A stretch of 14,754 nucleotides of DNA from an uncultured Bacteroidales bacterium (GTDB taxonomy: Bacteria; Bacteroidota; Bacteroidia; Bacteroidales; Paludibacteraceae): positions 1-14,754 of the forward strand of contig ONXE01000028.1 in assembly GCA_900321775.1 (NCBI GenBank), given 5' to 3'. A model generated the notes under the pieces. That model saw only the letters and a list, made by a program, of their open reading frames with translations, had not been told where the DNA came from and made no database searches. Position numbers and translations under genes: made by a program. Shown piece after piece: positions 13,010 through 14,754 of this stretch (positions are counted from its first letter, which is position 1; every line of letters begins with the position of its first letter).

Positions 13010-13882
13010 TCAGTTATTGTTAGCGTTAACGTTATCGTTCATCATATGCAAATCTGTAGCACCGAGGATCTCGGTAGAGGTCTCTCCAATCCAGCCGCAC
13101 TGCTGGTGGACGGCGGTATAGACTTTTACGAAATGGATGCCGGGCAGGTTGGCGGGCGATCCGTCTGCGCGTACTGCCCAATCAATTTTGAGTCGTGCCT
13201 TTTCGTTGTTATTGGGCTGATTGTCAGCATATCCCCATGGATAAGCGTAGAGTACGTAGTAGGTGCCCTCGCCGGAGGTATCTTCGTAGTTGTCAGGCAG
13301 ACGCGAACCGGTGAAAGTGAGGCTTGGCTCGGTAATCCACTCGGGGTAATAGGGCTGGTTGTGATAGGTCAGTTCGTTCATATAGCCAGCGCCGCCGAGG
13401 TTGTCGGTCCAGCGGATATAGGTCGTGTCTGTCAGGGCCGGATTGAGGACGGAAGGGGTTGGAGTGTGTCCGGGTTCGGGGCGGAAGTAGGTGACGCTGT
13501 AGCCGTGTTTGGTGGCAGGGTTATGGTACTCGGAGCCCGCCAGTTCGAACCACTCGTCATCGGGTTTGCCGTTGCCGTTGGCATCGTAGCTGACCATGAC
13601 TATACCCGGCTCGCAGGAACCGCCCGGACGTTCTTCCGTGGCACCACCCGAGTAGAACGCGTTGCCAAGCACGATGAAATCAAACTCGCCCGGCACGTTC
13701 TTAACCATATGGTCGAAGCCGAAAGTGACAGAGCCGCCCCAGCCGCCCAAAGTGATCATCTGCTGGTTGTTGTTGGCGATAGCCTCCTCGGCCTTAAGGC
13801 GCATCATGTTGGCATCGTCGCCCTCCTCGTACTCGGGTAACTCGTTGACGAACTGTCCCGGGGCGGGGCTATAGTCGAACAC
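13010..13882 (-). CDS. Bacteroidales surface-protein domain, probably the frameshifted C-terminal half of the BtuG-like gene
   Basis: This 290-residue frame resembles surface proteins often encoded next to BtuG in Bacteroidales. It shows DYSPAPGQFVNELPEYEEGD near 3-22, a GGWGGSVTFGFDH segment at 46-58, VPGEFDFIVLGNAF at 63-76, and SCEPGIVMVSYDANGNGKPD followed by DEWFELAGSEY at 89-119. It has no signal peptide, and its only available start is GTG 13882, inside the conserved opening segment. Extended upstream, the frame reads LAHVFDYSPAPG and stops at 13916-13918. This overlaps the end of the beta-propeller frame, whose last 37 residues look like nonsense. One lost or gained base near 13883-13900 would join them into one protein. 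It is therefore best read as the second domain of a fusion. Its own function is unknown. The next gene starts 5 bases downstream. Confidence 0.78.
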   Translation of the reverse strand: MFDYSPAPGQFVNELPEYEEGDDANMMRLKAEEAIANNNQQMITLGGWGGSVTFGFDHMVKNVPGEFDFIVLGNAFYSGGATEERPGGSCEPGIVMVSYDANGNGKPDDEWFELAGSEYHNPATKHGYSVTYFRPEPGHTPTPSVLNPALTDTTYIRWTDNLGGAGYMNELTYHNQPYYPEWITEPSLTFTGSRLPDNYEDTSGEGTYYVLYAYPWGYADNQPNNNEKARLKIDWAVRADGSPANLPGIHFVKVYTAVHQQCGWIGETSTEILGATDLHMMNDNVNANNN

Positions 13883-14754
13883 GTGCGCAAGGACGAGGGC
13901 GTGGTGTCGGAGGGGTCAACGATGTTCGCGCCATAGAAGGCCATGTGCGCGGGTATGTCGCCGGTGCGGACGTTCCATTTCAACCGGCCCTCGGGGCTAT
14001 AGCAGTACAGTTTGCCGGGCGTGACGTAATCCTTGGCGTCGGTCACGTAGATGTCGCGGGTAACAGGGTTGACCTTCAGTCCGTAGGGCTTGCAGATCAT
14101 CGATTCTGTCCCGTCTTTGATAAAACCGGTGCTGACCAGTTGTCGTGTTCTGACGTTCACGATGCCATAGCCGACAGTGCTGGCCTGTGAGAAATTGCTC
14201 CACGTGTCTGCGCAGAAATAGAGCGAATCGCCCACGATGTCGAGGTCGGAGACTGCCACTTCCAGTTCAGATACAACGTTTCGACTGTTCGCATCGACGC
14301 AGAAGAGCCGCGGTTGGATGTCGTAGTAGTCGCCACGCGAAGTAATCCACAATTGCCCGTAGCGGTCTGCGCGGATGCGGTGGAGGTTGATGGCCACATC
14401 GATACGTTCGGTCTCGGTGAAGGTGTTGAGGTCAATCACTGACACGGTGTGTTCGTAGTTGGGAACCATATATCCTCCCGAGTTGGCCACAAACAGTGTG
14501 TTACCCACTATCTCCAACTCATCGGGCTGGAAGCCGACGATGCAGGTTGCGTCTATTTGCAGCGAGGCCGTGTCAAAGCGTGCTACATAGCCCAACTGCT
14601 CGTAGTCGGGATTGATCTGCACCGGTCCGGCGTAGGAGGTGACGTAGGCGTACGGTCCGTGGAAACGGATGTAGCGGCAGTTGGGGATATCCACCTGCCC
14701 GATTCGGCGACCTGTTTTGGCGTCCATAACCTCCACTTTGTTCGAGCAGTTGAT
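13804..14754 (-). CDS. btuG: BtuG-like seven-bladed beta-propeller surface protein, 5' end beyond window
   Basis: The frame is open to the right edge (GTG 14736 is internal), so the N-terminus and signal are missing. The sequence is a YncE/DUF5074-type beta-propeller with recurring blades: VSVIDLNTFTETERIDVAIN, LHRIRADRYGQLWITSRGDY, DLDIVGDSLYF and INPVTRDIYVTD-like segments (here VNPVTRDIYVTDAKDY), ending in TGDIPAHMAF, the usual last strand of this family. BtuG in Bacteroides binds cobalamin very tightly at the cell surface and passes it to the TonB-dependent receptor BtuB. Past GDIPAHMAF the frame continues through a linker (DPSDTTPSS) into about 30 residues of serine/threonine/arginine-rich nonsense up to 13804. 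The other frame carries a recognisable domain. I infer a frameshift in an original two-domain gene. The two DUF4465 genes downstream support a B12 role. Confidence 0.82.
   Translation of the reverse strand: MNCSNKVEVMDAKTGRRIGQVDIPNCRYIRFHGPYAYVTSYAGPVQINPDYEQLGYVARFDTASLQIDATCIVGFQPDELEIVGNTLFVANSGGYMVPNYEHTVSVIDLNTFTETERIDVAINLHRIRADRYGQLWITSRGDYYDIQPRLFCVDANSRNVVSELEVAVSDLDIVGDSLYFCADTWSNFSQASTVGYGIVNVRTRQLVSTGFIKDGTESMICKPYGLKVNPVTRDIYVTDAKDYVTPGKLYCYSPEGRLKWNVRTGDIPAHMAFYGANIVDPSDTTPSSLRTCSTIAPPRDSSSTSYPSTRRATMPT
13870..13915 (-). other. Probable frameshift site joining the BtuG-like and C-terminal domains
   Basis: In the propeller frame the codons read DPSDTTPSS then LRTCSTIAPP. Stepping back one base after TTPSS gives LAHVFDYSPAPG, the start of the next domain. 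The second frame is open only from 13915. No canonical XXXYYYZ slippery heptamer was found. C-runs nearby (CCCCGCCCC on the minus strand, 13856-13868) are plausible places for an indel. Confidence 0.6.

Noticed and set aside
13856..13915. Programmed -1 frameshift between the propeller and the next domain
   Set aside because: No XXXYYYZ slippery heptamer or clear downstream stimulatory fold was found. An indel or assembly error is simpler.

Overview
The window reads as a chromosomal segment from a Bacteroidales bacterium. Four independent signs support this: promoters of the Bacteroidetes type (TTG or TTTG about 20 bases before TAnnTTTG); an A-rich leader without a Shine-Dalgarno sequence before the gene at 4930; secreted proteins with C-terminal tails resembling type IX secretion (T9SS) sorting tails; and families largely confined to the phylum (BtuG-type propeller, DUF4465). 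By eye, base composition is patchy. The leftmost gene and the right half are GC-richer, and the middle (about 1.5-7.4 kb) is AT-rich, which suits an accessory island between two core-like blocks.

Layout: (1) 1-1493, minus: most of a 2-oxoglutarate:ferredoxin oxidoreductase alpha subunit (KorA type), cut by the left edge, with its promoter. (2) 1.6-4.5 kb: two toxin-antitoxin modules. The first is a minus-strand AbiEi/AbiEii (type IV) pair and the second a plus-strand antitoxin/YoeB (type II) pair. They sit among tandem repeats of 33 bases, an approximately 71-base dispersed repeat and AT-rich inverted repeats next to promoters. (3) 4.5-6.8 kb, plus: a structured leader, a secreted SusE/SusF- and CBM26-like protein, a small 52-56 residue gene and a strong terminator. 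(4) 6.79-7.4 kb: the first 50 or so codons of an AAA ATPase broken in its Walker A motif, still with its promoter and an upstream direct repeat. (5) 7.4-14.75 kb, minus: a tight run of surface-protein genes. In transcription order these are a BtuG-like beta-propeller cut by the right edge, a second surface domain probably fused to it but split by a frameshift, a DUF4465-FN3-FN3 protein, and a 1374-residue protein with Ig-like, GLUG-like and C-terminal DUF4465 regions.

How the genes work together: block 5 is best read as the surface-capture part of a vitamin B12 (cobalamin) uptake locus. BtuG and the DUF4465 protein BtuH are known B12-binding surface proteins of gut Bacteroidetes, and the TonB-dependent receptor BtuB would be expected beyond the right edge. 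The two toxin modules are independent stability or defence elements. The secreted protein at 4930 looks like a glycan-binding surface protein. The least familiar items are the small gene at 6560, the repeat arrays beside toxin/ATPase genes and promoters, the heptanucleotide repeat inside a signal-peptide region, and the compact leader fold at 4794-4858.
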